This document shows, piece by piece, positions 23,769 to 36,425 of a stretch of DNA of 64,000 nucleotides. Position 1 is the stretch's first letter. Every line of letters begins with the position of its first letter. The stretch covers positions 2,914,001-2,978,000 of the forward strand of contig NC_039509.1 in assembly GCF_003672135.1 (NCBI RefSeq), in the 5' to 3' direction. Source of the stretch: Ooceraea biroi. Its lineage: Eukaryota; Arthropoda; Insecta; Hymenoptera; Formicidae. The position numbers were made by a program, and so were the translations under genes. Under the pieces are notes generated by a model. That model was not told the origin of the DNA, searched no databases, and saw nothing but the letters and a program-made list of their open reading frames with translations.

Positions 23769-26700
23769 CATAGTATGAATAAACTATGCTTATTTGTATA
23801 TAGGTGGGACATGATGATGGAGATTCACGCGTGTCAACGCAAAATGATATTGTCTTTAAAATGAAACGTTCAGACAGATCCTAAACCGAGCATAAGCGGA
23901 GCTTGTCGTGTCATGATAATCCCATGAAACGATAGAGGGTGCGAACTCCCCGAACTTGAATATACAAGGAAGGGTAATTAATTGACAAGCCTTATCCGTC
24001 AACCGCATGTTCGCTAATCCACCTGCTGTCAACGCGGAAAAGCTTCTTAAGATGATTTTTCAAACCTTATTTAGCACTAAAATTAGTTCGCCATATTAAG
24101 AATTCTAAATTTATGATAGTGTTTTGTACAATAAGTAAAGATGTTCTAAATAATTCTGTGATGAATATACAGAAAGAATATATAATATTCTTATATAATA
24201 TATCTTATATAAGTGAATATAAATAATAAAACTTTAACCCGCACGCGTGATGACGATAATTTCTTTTTCATTTCGGCATTTGATAAGACTAGTAGTGAGC
24301 ATGAATCTTACAATTATGTGAATTTTCAATATATTCGTCCCAATGCCATATATGTCCAGCAAGAGAATGAAAACGATCGAGTTCGAGGCGTGGGTGGTCG
24401 GCAAGGAAGCCGCGAATTCGAGGCGCGAATACATCACTGAGACCCTGTGCGTGTAAACAGCCTGCAGCCTGCAGCGGACCACGAATTAACTCTCTCTCTT
24501 TCTCTCTCTCTCTCTCCTGAAGACACCCGAAGCCACCGTTGACTTATTCTCCCAGAGGGAATTCTCCAGTAGAAAAACAAGATTATCCCCCCTGCGGGAT
24601 ATAAAAAAGAAGCTGCCGCCATCGTTCTTTTGGGACGGCGCCACTACCCTGAGATATCTGTCCGTTGCAGAAAGTGATAGTTTCATTTCGTGATATTCGT
24701 TGAATGAGATATAATAATGACGCATTTCGATCCGGCCGATTGGTCATAATTCTAGACATCGATAATGCTTTAACGCATGACGATGTCACTATCTTGCTTC
24801 GATAAATATATTTAAAGTAACCGAATCCTTTTCGATATTTCACGAAAAAAAGCTTCACGAAAAAAACGGGATTTTGTGATGAATTGAAAAAAACGCACGA
24901 ATTGTCGATCGACGAGACTGAACAACGTGCGGCCTCTAAATAGAATACAAAGCTCGGTGTGTGAAACGAACACCGCTTGCAATGCGTTCCCATGCGGCGT
25001 AAAAAATAATACTCATAAAACATTGCGCACTTCGTTAAAAGCGCACCAGAACCATTTGGAAATTTCAAGTGTGCATCCGTGCCGGAGCTCGAATAATTGG
25101 CAATGAAAAAGAAGTTTTGCCGCATCGAAAAAAATGGTATCTGCTGCCAATTAGATTTTTAATTATGACTCACCGTGCACGTACGATCCGCGATGCGGCT
25201 TGTCGAGTCACGCGAGAGCAACATTTTGAGGCTGCTGTGTTCTGCAAATCAATTTCAGTGCTCAATTTTTCGTGGTGATCGTAAACCGTAAAACGTTGAA
25301 ACGTGGTCGCTACATTTTACAGCGTTACAGCCATTAAGACTTCCAGCTTAATTGCGAATTAAGCCTCCGCAAACTTCGCGTTGAATTTCACGCGCGCGAC
25401 GCTATCGAAATTAAAAATCTTTAAAGCGCGTAGAAGAAGTTGTGAAAGTGGAAGAGAAAGCTCCTTATGACAAGAGTAGTTATACCCGAAGTAGTCGAAG
25501 GCGTATGGCGCTCAAGTTTCAAGGAGTCAACATCGTACTTGCCGTCACCTCCTCCTGACGTGCTTATTTAAAAATCTCACCGCAGCGATTCGGTCCGGCA
25601 GAGTTCCTGCGAGATTCCGCTCGCAAGTTAATGCAATGCGCAGACGAGAACGGAAGGTACACGAAGATGGCAAGGGAGGCGGGAAGTAGTTCCGGGAGTG
25701 TCTTTTCTAACTACCTGCGACGAATTAAGGGAGGCCAGGAGCGAAATTAAAAGAGTACCCGAGAACTCGAGGGGTTCAGCACGTTCCAATTATTTGCACG
25801 AGGCACGAGGACCGACTGTGGAGTCGACATTTTTTCTTCGTCTTTTCTTTATTTCCCGGCCCGACCAGCTCTCGTCGTCTCATTTTCTTCGTCGCGTTTG
25901 CCGTGCGATACGGACGCGCGACGGTCTAAAGGGAGGTGAGCAAAGGGAATTATTTTTGGATTACTTTTTGCGCCCAGCTTCAGTTTGCGAGCGCTGGCGG
26001 GGGAAAGGAACGGGGGAGAAAAGAGGACAACGAGACGTGGAACTCGCGGAACTCAATACGACGCATAAACTTTCTGGAGGACCCTCGCGGAGTGAGACGA
26101 ACGGCCGGCAGGAATTTAATTTCATTAGCCAATGAATTTCTTAGTAAATCGCGTGTGAGCCGTCTGATGTAGGATCCAGACTTCGGTGATATAGAAACGC
26201 GGTATTACCGATGGCGGAGGTCGGAAAAGAAATTAAACGAAGGGAACGGGAGAGGAGAGACGCGGAAGAGCTCGAGCAGGAGGCAGATGCCAGCGAGAGA
26301 AAAAGGGACAGGCATCAAGCGCATTGAGATGAAGAAAGAGAAAGGCAAATGGGGAAACGTTCCGGGAAGAGGATACGCAGAGGCGGCAGGAACTCTCGCA
26401 GCGGAGAACCAGTTCGACGTCGGCGTCGATCCGTATTCACGCAATGTGAAATACCCGCTTGGTTGGAGCCCGTCCGAGGAGCAGGCGATTAGGGTAATGG
26501 CTGTGCTGCTAGTTATTTTTATTTTCCTGCCGCGCGCCGACTTGGCTTTATTCTCGCGCGATCCGGTGAAATTATACGGGAACGTGTCACGGCAGGCGTA
26601 CGAAGAGCCTCATCTCGGGAGCGCGGAGGCTTTGCGGCGCGCCGTAAAAAAGTAGGATGTAAAGGAGGGTAGGACCCATACGTTTTCCGGCAAACCGGAG

Positions 26701-29700
26701 CGCAGCCACTTTTGCCCTCTCATAGCCGGCTTCCCCGTTCCGATCGTTAAAAGTCGATATCTCGGGAGAAAGAAGCGCCGGAACGTAAACCACGATAAGT
26801 GCAACGTTATTCGAGCATAGGAAACCGGGCGGCAGTTATACGAGTTATATAGCACCGGCGAAACTGAGAAAACCCCTTCCTGATCGTTTTCGGTCCTCTT
26901 ACGCGTATCCAGAAAATTAGACTTTGATGGTGGCGCAATTCGAAAGCGATTGTGACATAAGTCACGTCAATCTAGGATGTCTCTGTGCGCCAATTTTTCT
27001 AAACGGAAAAATGCGAGCACAATACGATCGTTTTTTCTCGTTCTGCAACAGTATCGATCCGTTGAAGTGAAAAATTTGGAAAAAAATTGCAATATGCCGC
27101 GATCTGGCAAATCGAATGAAACCTTCTTTTACCTTCTAGCCTAGTGAGTGATCTTGGCATTTCCTCGAACTAATATCCGCGGGACAGACATCGGTTCCTT
27201 GCCGATAAATGAGAGCGTGTTAGTCAGCAAAGGACCGAAGACCGAAGAGGGTGGTCCTCGGGGGTAAATGAGTGCGAGCTGGCCACAAGGGTCAGAGGGG
27301 GTTACAAACGATCGAGCGAATCGCCCGCATTAGTCTTAGTCAGAATCAGAGATAAGCCAAATGAGGGATAGCCGCATGAAAAACATTGGCCCGTCACCGC
27401 GCAACCGGATTATTCACCAGCGCCGCAAATTCATCTGAATAATTTACGTGCCGCTACGAAGGCCTATTGCGGGTCAAAAAGTCCGATAACCGGATCGTTC
27501 AAGAATTACGGTTTGCCGTTCCTTGTTCCGCACGTGTGATTTTTATTACGATATATTTTTATAAACTATAAAATGTATTTTATAGTCGATACATATACTT
27601 ATGTTATTCATAAGCTTTAAGAGAAAGCTCTAAGAGTAATACATTTCTCTGTAGTACCACGAATTTTGTTGTAAAATGTTAATGTTAAATATCAGAATTA
27701 ATATCAAGTGTATGTGCGTGTTACATACTGATCTGCATCGTTAAATTTTTTTTAATATCAATATTTTTACACTCATCTTTTGTACATAACATGTCGATAG
27801 AACAAATCTCACTGTCGCGATGCTCCGTGAATCTTACTTTTTCTTGAGAGAATATATGCGAGGGTATAAAAAATCCATCCAATACCATTATCTAGCGTCA
27901 CCAGACGAATGTCGCCGTTAGAACCGGCGATATTTACGATCTCGGTGGCAGATGAAATCGAAGGTTTCGCGAAAAAGAAATCCCCGCTGCCGTGCTGTGG
28001 AATCCACTTCTCCTTCGTCCCGCTTACGTGATATCGATTGGATGTTTCGTGTAATCTAGGAAAAAAGGCTTCTCATAATTTCTTGGTCGAAGTTTGTCGA
28101 TCGCGTCTTCTCCTCCTCTCCAGTGTCGTTCGACGGATCGACAGTCGACGACTCATCCATTCGGACCACTTCGCAAATAACGTCATAAGATAGACCATCG
28201 GAAACGTTCTTCTACGCGTTATATACCGGGTGTATAAAATATGGTGGGAGGATTGAGAACGATCGACGTTCTCATACAATAACATCCGTGGATCTCTTAC
28301 GGAGTTATCCTCGGCGATCCAGCCGAACATGGGGGGAGAAAATGGCGTAGGTGAGCTATCGGCGATTCCCGGACATAAATCGACATGTACTTACCGAATT
28401 GCTTCCGAATCGTTCCTTTATATCCCTTGTTCCCCGCAAGTCTGCCCTCGAGCTTCTATCCACATGCTGTTCGTGGAATCCTGTTAACTCGTTATGGACA
28501 CGAACTCCTACACGTGCGGAGCGCTTTGCATGAGTGTGGTGTCAAATTTCAGGAGTGTATTTTTTCGTGAATTAAAAATTAGCTTTGTCCTTTAGCGATA
28601 AAAATCGAAAGCTTTTTCTTTTCAAAGTTATTCTCATTATTCGGGAACACCAAATAACAGTCAAAATATGCGACTATGTGAAAAGATGCGAATTAAAATA
28701 CGTATATATGTATAGATATAAACTATATATAAGACGTTTCAATTTTTTGTATTAAAATTTCAGAATGACAAACGGTCTTCATTGTCGTAGGGAATTTTAT
28801 GATCGTCTGTGGTATTGATTTAAACTATGTTTCATAGAGACAGGGAGAGCAGAATTCCGTTTTGAATTATTGCAGCCGACCTTTGAAGGTTTATACACTC
28901 CCCAACTCTTTACTCAGCTGCTCCTCCAAAACCATGATCTTCGAACGGTCCGCAAATATTAGACTTTGGACAAATATGGAGCTCAAATAAATGTACGGCC
29001 ATTGGTGCCTCACGTGGGTGTTATCGAAAAATATCGTCGACCCTGTACTCGAGCTTTCTCATAATGTCATATTTATGTGATCAACAATCTCATCTTTTCT
29101 CGATTACCTTCATACAGATACAATTCCCGCTGAAATTAACTGTTTCTTCTGATCTACATCAAATATATCACTTTTTTTATTTACACGAAATTTGCATAAG
29201 CTTTTAACTCGAAATTATTCAAGTACTCCCTCAGAATTTAAATGACCTTAATATCTTTGTTCTGTCGATTGATCGTGAATCAATCTCGGGATTGGCCGAG
29301 GCGCAACGCTGCGCAGCAGATTACTTTCTCGACGTCATCAAATAATTGAATTCGCGCAGCTCGAGAACGCTTAGGTTGCCGCGGCAGTCAAAGGACTTTT
29401 TCGACAGCATCGAAACTATCTACCGGTTGTTGAGCATCGAATACCAGCATTCGCGATCGCTTTGCGAGGCGCAGTGATTGATTCGTCTCTCGGCTGCGAA
29501 ACGCAGCCGTTAAACGTACGTGTATGTACACATACCAACCCCGATGCGGCACGGTCGCACGCTCGGGATTCCAGCCTCGTTGAAATGAAACTTCGCCGCG
29601 GCGCCGACATTCCCTCGGTGCCTTTATTAAATTGGAATTTAATTGCTCGACCCCGCCGCTCTATTACACCGTATGTATCATGCGACGATGCAAATCATAC

Positions 29701-31710
29701 GCACGTGTGTCACGTAGGCTGACGCGCATTCCGCGCCGCGCACTGATTTTTCGCAGTTAATTCCACGCACTTGCATGAGAAAGTGTGAATTTGCACGCGA
29801 GTAGGTTTACGGAAGCTATAATAGTTTCATCACTGGGCTTCTGAATTGTCGGACAGGTACAGTCTTGAACCCGTTCAATATTATATGCCAACCGGTTAAC
29901 GCTGCGTAAAAGAAACTGATAAGCTCTGCCAAGAGTCAAGTAATAGCTGAACAAGAAGCTCCATGGTGAAGCGAGTGCACGAGTCGATGACTCCGCAAGG
30001 CGATAGCGCGTGACTCTCCCTTATCGGGAGACAGGGGTAGGAGAACCGGCAAGATCCCAATGTTTTGCTCGTTCCACATCATTTGTGCAGGTAACCATCG
30101 AAATTAGGAGTGCTAGCAGAAAGAACCAGGCAATCTCGGCCCGCGTGACAGGCGACTCTCGGATCTTTCGTCCATCCGATCCCTCAGCCCTCTTTCATCA
30201 CATCCCCCGAGAAAGAGCAGTATTTCCGTTCGGTCCTCTGTAGATCCTTTTCAAGAAGTGCCATGATGAAAAACACCGTGGCGTCGGCGGAGAGAGAACT
30301 TCTCTCATCGGCCAGGAGGGAATTTCATTAACGACCTTATCCTACCTACTTAAAAAAACATAGAAGGTCCCGCTGACGAGACCATGAGCGAGTCAGGAGA
30401 CTGGCTGAGTCCATGAAGGAGGGACGGCGCGCACTTAGCTTTATAGACTTCGAAAGAGGCACGGCGAAAGAACGGAATTATAGGTGAACGCTCCGTTGTC
30501 GAGAGGTTGAAAATCGGGGATTAGGCGAGAACGAAGAGAGGGAAGTCATAGGTAGCACATAGACGACTGGGAAGGGACGAGAGAGACACGGGTGTCCTCG
30601 ATTCCGGATGGCAGGATGCCTGGAGAATCCTCGGCGGGGGAGTATCACTCTTGGTGTCTTCGAGCGTAATCAACGCAGTTGGCTGAACAGTTCGCCGCTG
30701 TAACTGCGCGATCCCGGCAATGGCCGAGAGCGTTGGAAACCGTAATGCGCGCGGCAGGTTCCTCCTATCGTCGGTACGCTCGCAGTCAATCTCAGGCGCC
30801 ATCCGTCCGCCTGCGAGCCGTCGTGTGCGAGTCAAAGTGGCGAAACCCATCCGTGATTACCGTACGCGACCACTGATGCGACTGCTCGACGTTCTCGGCG
30901 AACTATTTCGAACTGGCGCGTACGTATACAGCTCCCGGCGACTTCATCGACCTGGATGTCTGTCAGCGCACGAAGGCACGGGGCACGAGGAAAATGCACC
31001 TCTGTTGTACGCTGCGCGCCGCGTACAATGGCGAGTTTATTGACTCCGCGACATCTTATCGGTGAAATGACTGATCAAAATTTCGAGCAACACGTTCGTT
31101 CGTGGATTTGCACGCCATGGGTTGTTACGGGACCGAAGAAGACATCGCGAATCGAGTTCCGATAGCTCACATACGCCGCAGACGGCGGAACGGTCACGAA
31201 TGGAAATTAAACAGAATGTGATATACGAGCGTCTTACATCCTGTCGAGATGGGTCGTAAATAGGGGATTCTCTCCGCGCGGAACGGATGCGGGATGATCT
31301 GCAACGGCCGGCACTTCGGATGCTCGCGGGGCGTGTTTCGGAAGGGAGCGCAAAGCGACGGCCATCGCCGGTGTCCCACGCGGAAACGATGATTCATCCG
31401 GGAAAAATTCAGCCTTGCACATTTTTGACGTCGTTTGCATCGAGTCACGATTGATGACCGCACATCTGCCGGTAGATCGCGCACGACTGTGCATGATCGA
31501 CGGTCGGCTGCAGCTGAAGAGAAAAGCGGGATTTGATAAAGGGCGAGCTTTTTATTGAGCATCCTATCCGGCGTTGTGATATTTCTCGTAGATGCCTGTT
31601 TTCGTCATTACTGTCACGGCGGACCCCCGCCAGTTATTTGTGTTGAATGAAAGTGGCCAATCTTCATCTTTTACCCTGTTATCGATTTTGGAACAATCTT
31701 CACGTGAATA
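23769..31710. other. Non-coding stretch, no gene seen
   Basis: No recognisable exon. It includes a CT microsatellite at 24491-24516, AT-rich patches at 24060-24350, 27540-27780 and 28560-29230, and a small hairpin (ACTATAAAAT and its complement) near 27567-27588. A pyrimidine-rich acceptor ending at 30090 is followed by GTAACC, a poor donor. Sequence 29300-31600 is GC-balanced with several frames of 60-125 codons on both strands, none with a known motif. Confidence 0.55.
24491..24516. repeat. CT microsatellite, slightly interrupted
   Basis: A CT dinucleotide run broken once by an extra TT. It is immediately preceded by a doubled CAGCCTG word near 24459-24474. Confidence 0.85.
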
Positions 31711-31714
31711 TATA

Positions 31715-32098
31715 TGTAGGGAAAACGGGTGGGATACTCGACAAACTTATTATATACTTCGAATATATATTAGTATATATTTTAATACGGATACAAAACT
31801 CTTACGACTCGCAACACGATGTGCTCGGTATCGTGGTCTCGCAGGATCTCTCCTTTTTTCGTCCTCGTGCTCCTTATAAATCCTCGGAAAACGTTTGCGT
31901 GAAACGCCGTATGCTTTAACCTCGAGCCGACATCATAACATGCCGAGCCGGATTGACAATAGTCGAGCCGACGTGATAACAATCCGAGTCGATCGCTCGT
32001 AAATCTTACATCTATTAATTGCCGATTCTTTTAATGCGGCCGCTTTCAAACAACATAAAATAATAATACGCCGCTTATGTTCATACCGCAACCCTACA
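31715..32098 (-). repeat. 3' LTR of the Gypsy element
   Basis: The partner of the LTR at 36426-36809, with 382 of 384 positions identical. It contains the same TATA-like sequence (31873-31880) and ATTAAA hexamer (31781-31786, minus strand), the latter well placed to act in polyadenylation. The first five bases of this LTR in element orientation include the Gag-Pol stop codon. Confidence 0.96.
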
Positions 32099-35000
32099 AC
32101 TCGGCCATTCTGCAAATGCATCGGACCCCGATGCGGTCTTTATCATCAACGGTTTCATCATCGGATGATGAGTGTTCGCTAAGGTTACTCATCTCTGTCT
32201 CGCCCGATAACCATCGCTTCATATGATCGACAGAAGTTGTTGTAGAACGCGGACCTTCATGCTCTCCAACCTTAATTACAACGTAACGATTTCCACGCAA
32301 AACATGAGAAATTTCATATGGCCCCAAATATTTCGAATAAAGTTTACTTCCCGGCGATACTTGAGTACGCTTGATTGCTACTAAATCTCCTTTGTCATAA
32401 ACGTTAGGTTTCTTTCTTTTCCTGTTATAAATACGTTGATTTTCCTCCTGAACTTTTTGTATTGACTGCTTAGCCTGCTCGCGCAATGCTTCTCGCTTCT
32501 CCTGCAAAGCCTGAGCGTGTTCTCGTTCAACGAGTTCCCTTAACTCTAAGTCATCTTTCAACCGCATGGTTTTTCCGATTAAAATCTCGAAAGGTGATAA
32601 TCCTGTGCTACGAGATGCCGATGAATTAACATATTGTTGTACTCGATCAACAAACTTATACCAATTCTCAGGGTTTAAAGAAGACAACTTAGACAATATC
32701 GGAATTATTATCCGATTAACTCTTTCCACTTGTCCGTTACCGCGAGGTACTCCGGTAGCAATCAAACCATGCTCTATTTTCTCGGAAACACAATATTCTT
32801 TAAATGCAGCCGAAGTGAATGCTGTTCCCCAATCGGAGATAATACGCCGTGGATTACCGAATACGCTCGCTTGCTTTGATAATCGGTTAATCGCTTCTTC
32901 CGCAGTCGTCGACTTTGTAGGGTATAGCCATGTAAATTTCGAAAATGCATCGATTACAACAAAAAGATGCGCATAGCTTTTTCTTGTACTAGGAATCGGT
33001 CCTAAGTAATCTACGTGATAGGTTTCTAACGGTACATTCTCTTTCGGAATATTCTGAAGGAAACCCTCCTGCTTTCCGTGCTTACGCTCACAAAGAATGC
33101 ATTCAATGCAATTTCTTATAACTTTCTCGATTTTATCTTTCATATTCACAAACCAAAATTCTTTCTTTAACAATTGTTCTACCTTTCGTACCGCGAAATG
33201 GCCTCTATTATGCGTCTGCCTTATAATATCCTGCTGCATCAACCTCGGAACAACCATTAACATATCATCATCGTAGTTCTTATACAAAATACCATTCTGT
33301 AATACAAAATTATCATAGTTTTCCGTTTTAACTAACGCGAAAATAGGTCTTAATTCTTTATCTTCTCGCTGCGCCTGCGCCAAACGCGCAATAAGACTAC
33401 TATTACTTTCTTGTGTAAATAAAACTTGTGGTAAGTTTCGGCTAAGGGCGTCTACATGTCGCATAGCCCTTCCTGATCTGTGCTCTACTACGTAATCAAA
33501 TTCGCTAAGCAACAAAATCCATCTCGCAACACGCACGCACAAATCTTTTTTATTTATTGTCAAAGAAAACGCGCGACAATCGGTTATTATCTTAAACGAT
33601 ATTCCTAACAAATAAACTCTAAACTTATTTAAGGCTTTAATAACCGCTAACACCTCGAGCTCATAGCTTGTATATTTAGATTCCGCTTGCGACGTTTTCC
33701 AGCTCGCATAATACACGGGGTGAAATAATTGATCTCGGTCATCTTTTTGACATAAAATCGCTCCAAAACCGTGGCTGGACGCATCAGTGTGTAGCTGTGT
33801 CTCTGCGCTGGCCCGATAAATTTTAAGTACCGGTTCGCGACTCAATAAATCTTTTAATTGTTGCATAGCCTGTTCTTGCTCTGACCCAAAATGAAACTTT
33901 ACTTCGTTCTTAAGCAGATCCGACAACGGACGCGCAATTGACGAATAACCGGGAATAAATTTTCTAAAATATCCCGTCAAACCAAGAAAACTTTGAACTT
34001 GCCTCACGCACGTTGGCCTCGGAAAATGCAACACTGCTTGTGTTTTTCGTTCTGAAGGTCTTACGCTACCAGCCTCGATTATATGACCCAGATATTCAAT
34101 CTTTTCTTTAAGAAAGCTACATTTTGACCAATTAATACGCAAACCATATTCGCTTGCAACTGCTAACACAGCTCGCAATCTCGCCATTCCTTCGTCTCTG
34201 GTACTGGATGGAATTATTAAATCGTCTATATATATTCGCACTATTTTTTGTTTCTTTAATTCGCGAAATATCGCGTTTATATATTTTTGAAAAACGGCCG
34301 AAGAATTGCAAAGACCAAACGGTGTCATAAGAAACTCATAATGTCCGTCCGGCACAATAAAAGCAGTATATTTACAGCTATTTTCGTGCACCGGAACATG
34401 AAAAAAACCGTTCTTTAAATCCAATGTACTAAATAACGTTGCGTCCTGCAATTCGTCCAGCTGATCTTCAATCAGAGGTGTCGGATAGCGGTCTTTCACA
34501 ATTTTCTGATTTAATTTACGATAATCTACACATAATCTTAAACCACCATCTTTTTTCTTTACCAACACCACCGGACTCGCGTATTCTGACACACTCGGTC
34601 TAATAATTCCGTTCCGTAACCATTCTTCGATTTGACGGTTAACTTGTTCTCTCTCTACAGACGCAAGCCTTCGGGGAGGCTGATATACGGGAATGTCGTC
34701 TTTTACTACAATTTGTAATTTTATGCCTACTTCTTTAACTGCATGCGGTTTATACGTCTCAATCAATTTCTCGATAGCCGGTCTCAACTCGATCTCATCG
34801 GTATCTAATTGTCGTTGGACACCATCATCAAAAATTTCATGAGCGTTGATACAAAACACCTCAGGAACATCATCAGTTTCGCACGGAACCACTAACTTAT
34901 CTTCACGTCTGGAAATTATCGCATTATTCTCGATTAATCGAATGTTCGCGTCTTTTAACAAATCGGAACCAAGCAACATATCATGATTCATCATCATATC

Positions 35001-36272
35001 CGGTACTACATGTAAAATTAACGTAAAATCATCATTATCTATCGTCACAATAATCTTAAAACTGCCCAAAGTTGACATGCGATTCTCACCAAGACCTAAA
35101 CACACAATTTTTGCTCCTGTGAGCGGAGGCGCCCCTAACTTAATATAACGTTCTGCTCTAATTAGATGCAAATCGCTTCCCGTATCTAGCAACGCAACCA
35201 TATGCTGACTACTTATCTTTACGGCCTTGTAGATTTTCTGATCGGACTTTACCGCAACCCCGCACTTGTTGACTTGTTGACCCACGCTGGTTGACTCGGT
35301 GATGCGCTTCGGGCACTGCGCTGCGATGTGGCCGAATTCCTTGCATTGGAAACACTTGCTGCCCTTCTCCTTTTGCGGGCAATCCGCGCTCACGTGATTC
35401 CGCTGTCCACAGTTGAAACATCGAAGATTGCTCTGCACTCGTGACGCTTCCTTTCCTTTGCTCTCCTTCTCCTTACTGTCTTTTTCTCGCTTTTCCCACG
35501 TTTTCCCCGTCTTTGACTGGTTCACCTTCTGACTACTCTTCATTGCCTCGTACTGAGACAGTTTCTTACGCAACTCCTTAACACTCGCCGCACCGTAAAG
35601 GATAGTTTTATTCACTGGATCGTCATGGATTCCGTCGATGACGTACTGGATAGTAGCCTCAAGCTCGACGTCAGCGTGACTGGCGATCTCCATCATGCGA
35701 TAAACGTACTCCATATATGATTCACTATTCTGCTTCTTCGTCTGCGCTAGCTCCTTGTGAATTGATCGACTGTTCACCGTTTTCGAAAATTCCCCGATCA
35801 ATGCTCGCTTCATCTGCTTCCATGATTTCGCACACTTCTCGTAAGACACAAATAACTTTGCCGATCCTCGCAACAGTTTCTTTGCATAAATTATCTTCTG
35901 CGCCTCAGACCACAAACAAACCTTGCTGGTCTCCTCGAAATCCTCGATCCAGCGACGAACATTTTGCTTGCCGTCGCCAGAAAACGTCTGAATCGAATCC
36001 TCAACATCCCTAAATGGCAGTGGCTGTGATCTCTTCGGCAGCTCTCTCTCTTCGACCTCTTCATCGTCTTCACTCTCGGAATCGTCTTCATCGTCTGGAT
36101 CGTCGCTTCGCGGCTTCGTCTTGCAGCTTCTCTTGGACGATCTCAAACGCTCACGAAGAACTGCTTTGCTTCCACTCAGCGGCAGCTCTAATTTTCGCAA
36201 CTCTTCTTTTAATTCGTCTACGGTAAGGACATTGACGTCGAGTTGTCCACCGGATGCTTGTGAGTCCGTCAT
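32094..36272 (-). CDS. Gag-Pol polyprotein of Ty3/Gypsy retrotransposon, with N-terminal SAP-like domain
   Basis: A single 1392-residue frame with an ATG start 153 bases inside the 5' LTR. Residues 14-46 match the SAP DNA-binding motif (LTVDELKEELRKLEL then SGSKAVLRERL), followed by an acidic patch at 57-76 and a Gag region to about 280. Two CCHC zinc knuckles lie at 285-298 and 307-320. Protease has DTG at 363-365. Reverse transcriptase has D618 and YIDD at 681-684. RNase H has D830, E873, D898 and D941. Integrase has an HHCC finger (H1021, H1025, C1055, C1058) and the D1088, D1147, E1183 triad with 35 residues between the last two. A GPY motif (YLGPYE) is at 1315-1320. All key residues are present and the frame is unbroken, so the protein is probably functional. 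Gag and Pol share one frame, with no frameshift site needed. The stop codon lies inside the 3' LTR. Confidence 0.97.
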   Translation of the reverse strand: MTDSQASGGQLDVNVLTVDELKEELRKLELPLSGSKAVLRERLRSSKRSCKTKPRSDDPDDEDDSESEDDEEVEERELPKRSQPLPFRDVEDSIQTFSGDGKQNVRRWIEDFEETSKVCLWSEAQKIIYAKKLLRGSAKLFVSYEKCAKSWKQMKRALIGEFSKTVNSRSIHKELAQTKKQNSESYMEYVYRMMEIASHADVELEATIQYVIDGIHDDPVNKTILYGAASVKELRKKLSQYEAMKSSQKVNQSKTGKTWEKREKDSKEKESKGKEASRVQSNLRCFNCGQRNHVSADCPQKEKGSKCFQCKEFGHIAAQCPKRITESTSVGQQVNKCGVAVKSDQKIYKAVKISSQHMVALLDTGSDLHLIRAERYIKLGAPPLTGAKIVCLGLGENRMSTLGSFKIIVTIDNDDFTLILHVVPDMMMNHDMLLGSDLLKDANIRLIENNAIISRREDKLVVPCETDDVPEVFCINAHEIFDDGVQRQLDTDEIELRPAIEKLIETYKPHAVKEVGIKLQIVVKDDIPVYQPPRRLASVEREQVNRQIEEWLRNGIIRPSVSEYASPVVLVKKKDGGLRLCVDYRKLNQKIVKDRYPTPLIEDQLDELQDATLFSTLDLKNGFFHVPVHENSCKYTAFIVPDGHYEFLMTPFGLCNSSAVFQKYINAIFRELKKQKIVRIYIDDLIIPSSTRDEGMARLRAVLAVASEYGLRINWSKCSFLKEKIEYLGHIIEAGSVRPSERKTQAVLHFPRPTCVRQVQSFLGLTGYFRKFIPGYSSIARPLSDLLKNEVKFHFGSEQEQAMQQLKDLLSREPVLKIYRASAETQLHTDASSHGFGAILCQKDDRDQLFHPVYYASWKTSQAESKYTSYELEVLAVIKALNKFRVYLLGISFKIITDCRAFSLTINKKDLCVRVARWILLLSEFDYVVEHRSGRAMRHVDALSRNLPQVLFTQESNSSLIARLAQAQREDKELRPIFALVKTENYDNFVLQNGILYKNYDDDMLMVVPRLMQQDIIRQTHNRGHFAVRKVEQLLKKEFWFVNMKDKIEKVIRNCIECILCERKHGKQEGFLQNIPKENVPLETYHVDYLGPIPSTRKSYAHLFVVIDAFSKFTWLYPTKSTTAEEAINRLSKQASVFGNPRRIISDWGTAFTSAAFKEYCVSEKIEHGLIATGVPRGNGQVERVNRIIIPILSKLSSLNPENWYKFVDRVQQYVNSSASRSTGLSPFEILIGKTMRLKDDLELRELVEREHAQALQEKREALREQAKQSIQKVQEENQRIYNRKRKKPNVYDKGDLVAIKRTQVSPGSKLYSKYLGPYEISHVLRGNRYVVIKVGEHEGPRSTTTSVDHMKRWLSGETEMSNLSEHSSSDDETVDDKDRIGVRCICRMAEL

Positions 36273-36404
36273 ATTGCTCGATAAGCCTCTATCTCACCAA
36301 GCCTCTCACTATGCTTCCTCACAATGCTTTACTCACTGTCTTGACTCGGTACACGATCCGAATCTCGACTTGACACACGAATCTCGGCTCACTTCTCTTG
36401 GTCA

Positions 36405-36422
36405 ATCCCGGACGAGCCCCCA
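36405..36422 (-). other. Primer binding site, tRNA-Pro type
   Basis: In element orientation the sequence TGGGGGCTCGTCCGGGAT starts three bases after the 5' LTR. It equals the well-known 18-nt site complementary to the 3' end of tRNA-Pro used by murine gammaretroviruses. It marks where minus-strand DNA synthesis would be primed. The assignment rests on remembered identity of that site and should be checked against tRNAs of the host. Confidence 0.88.
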
Positions 36423-36425
36423 ATT

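Noticed and set aside
28218..28250. ACCGGGTGTATAAAA, similar to termini of some insect repeats
   Set aside because: Only a short word, with no second end or target duplication nearby.
30066..30096. Pyrimidine-rich acceptor ending in CAG followed by GTAACC (30090/30091)
   Set aside because: GTAACC is a poor donor, and there is no CTAAC branch point at the expected distance.
31647..31919. Open frames near each LTR sharing identical peptides (also 36121-36630)
   Set aside because: The identity is due to the two LTR copies, and the frames run antisense to the retrotransposon.
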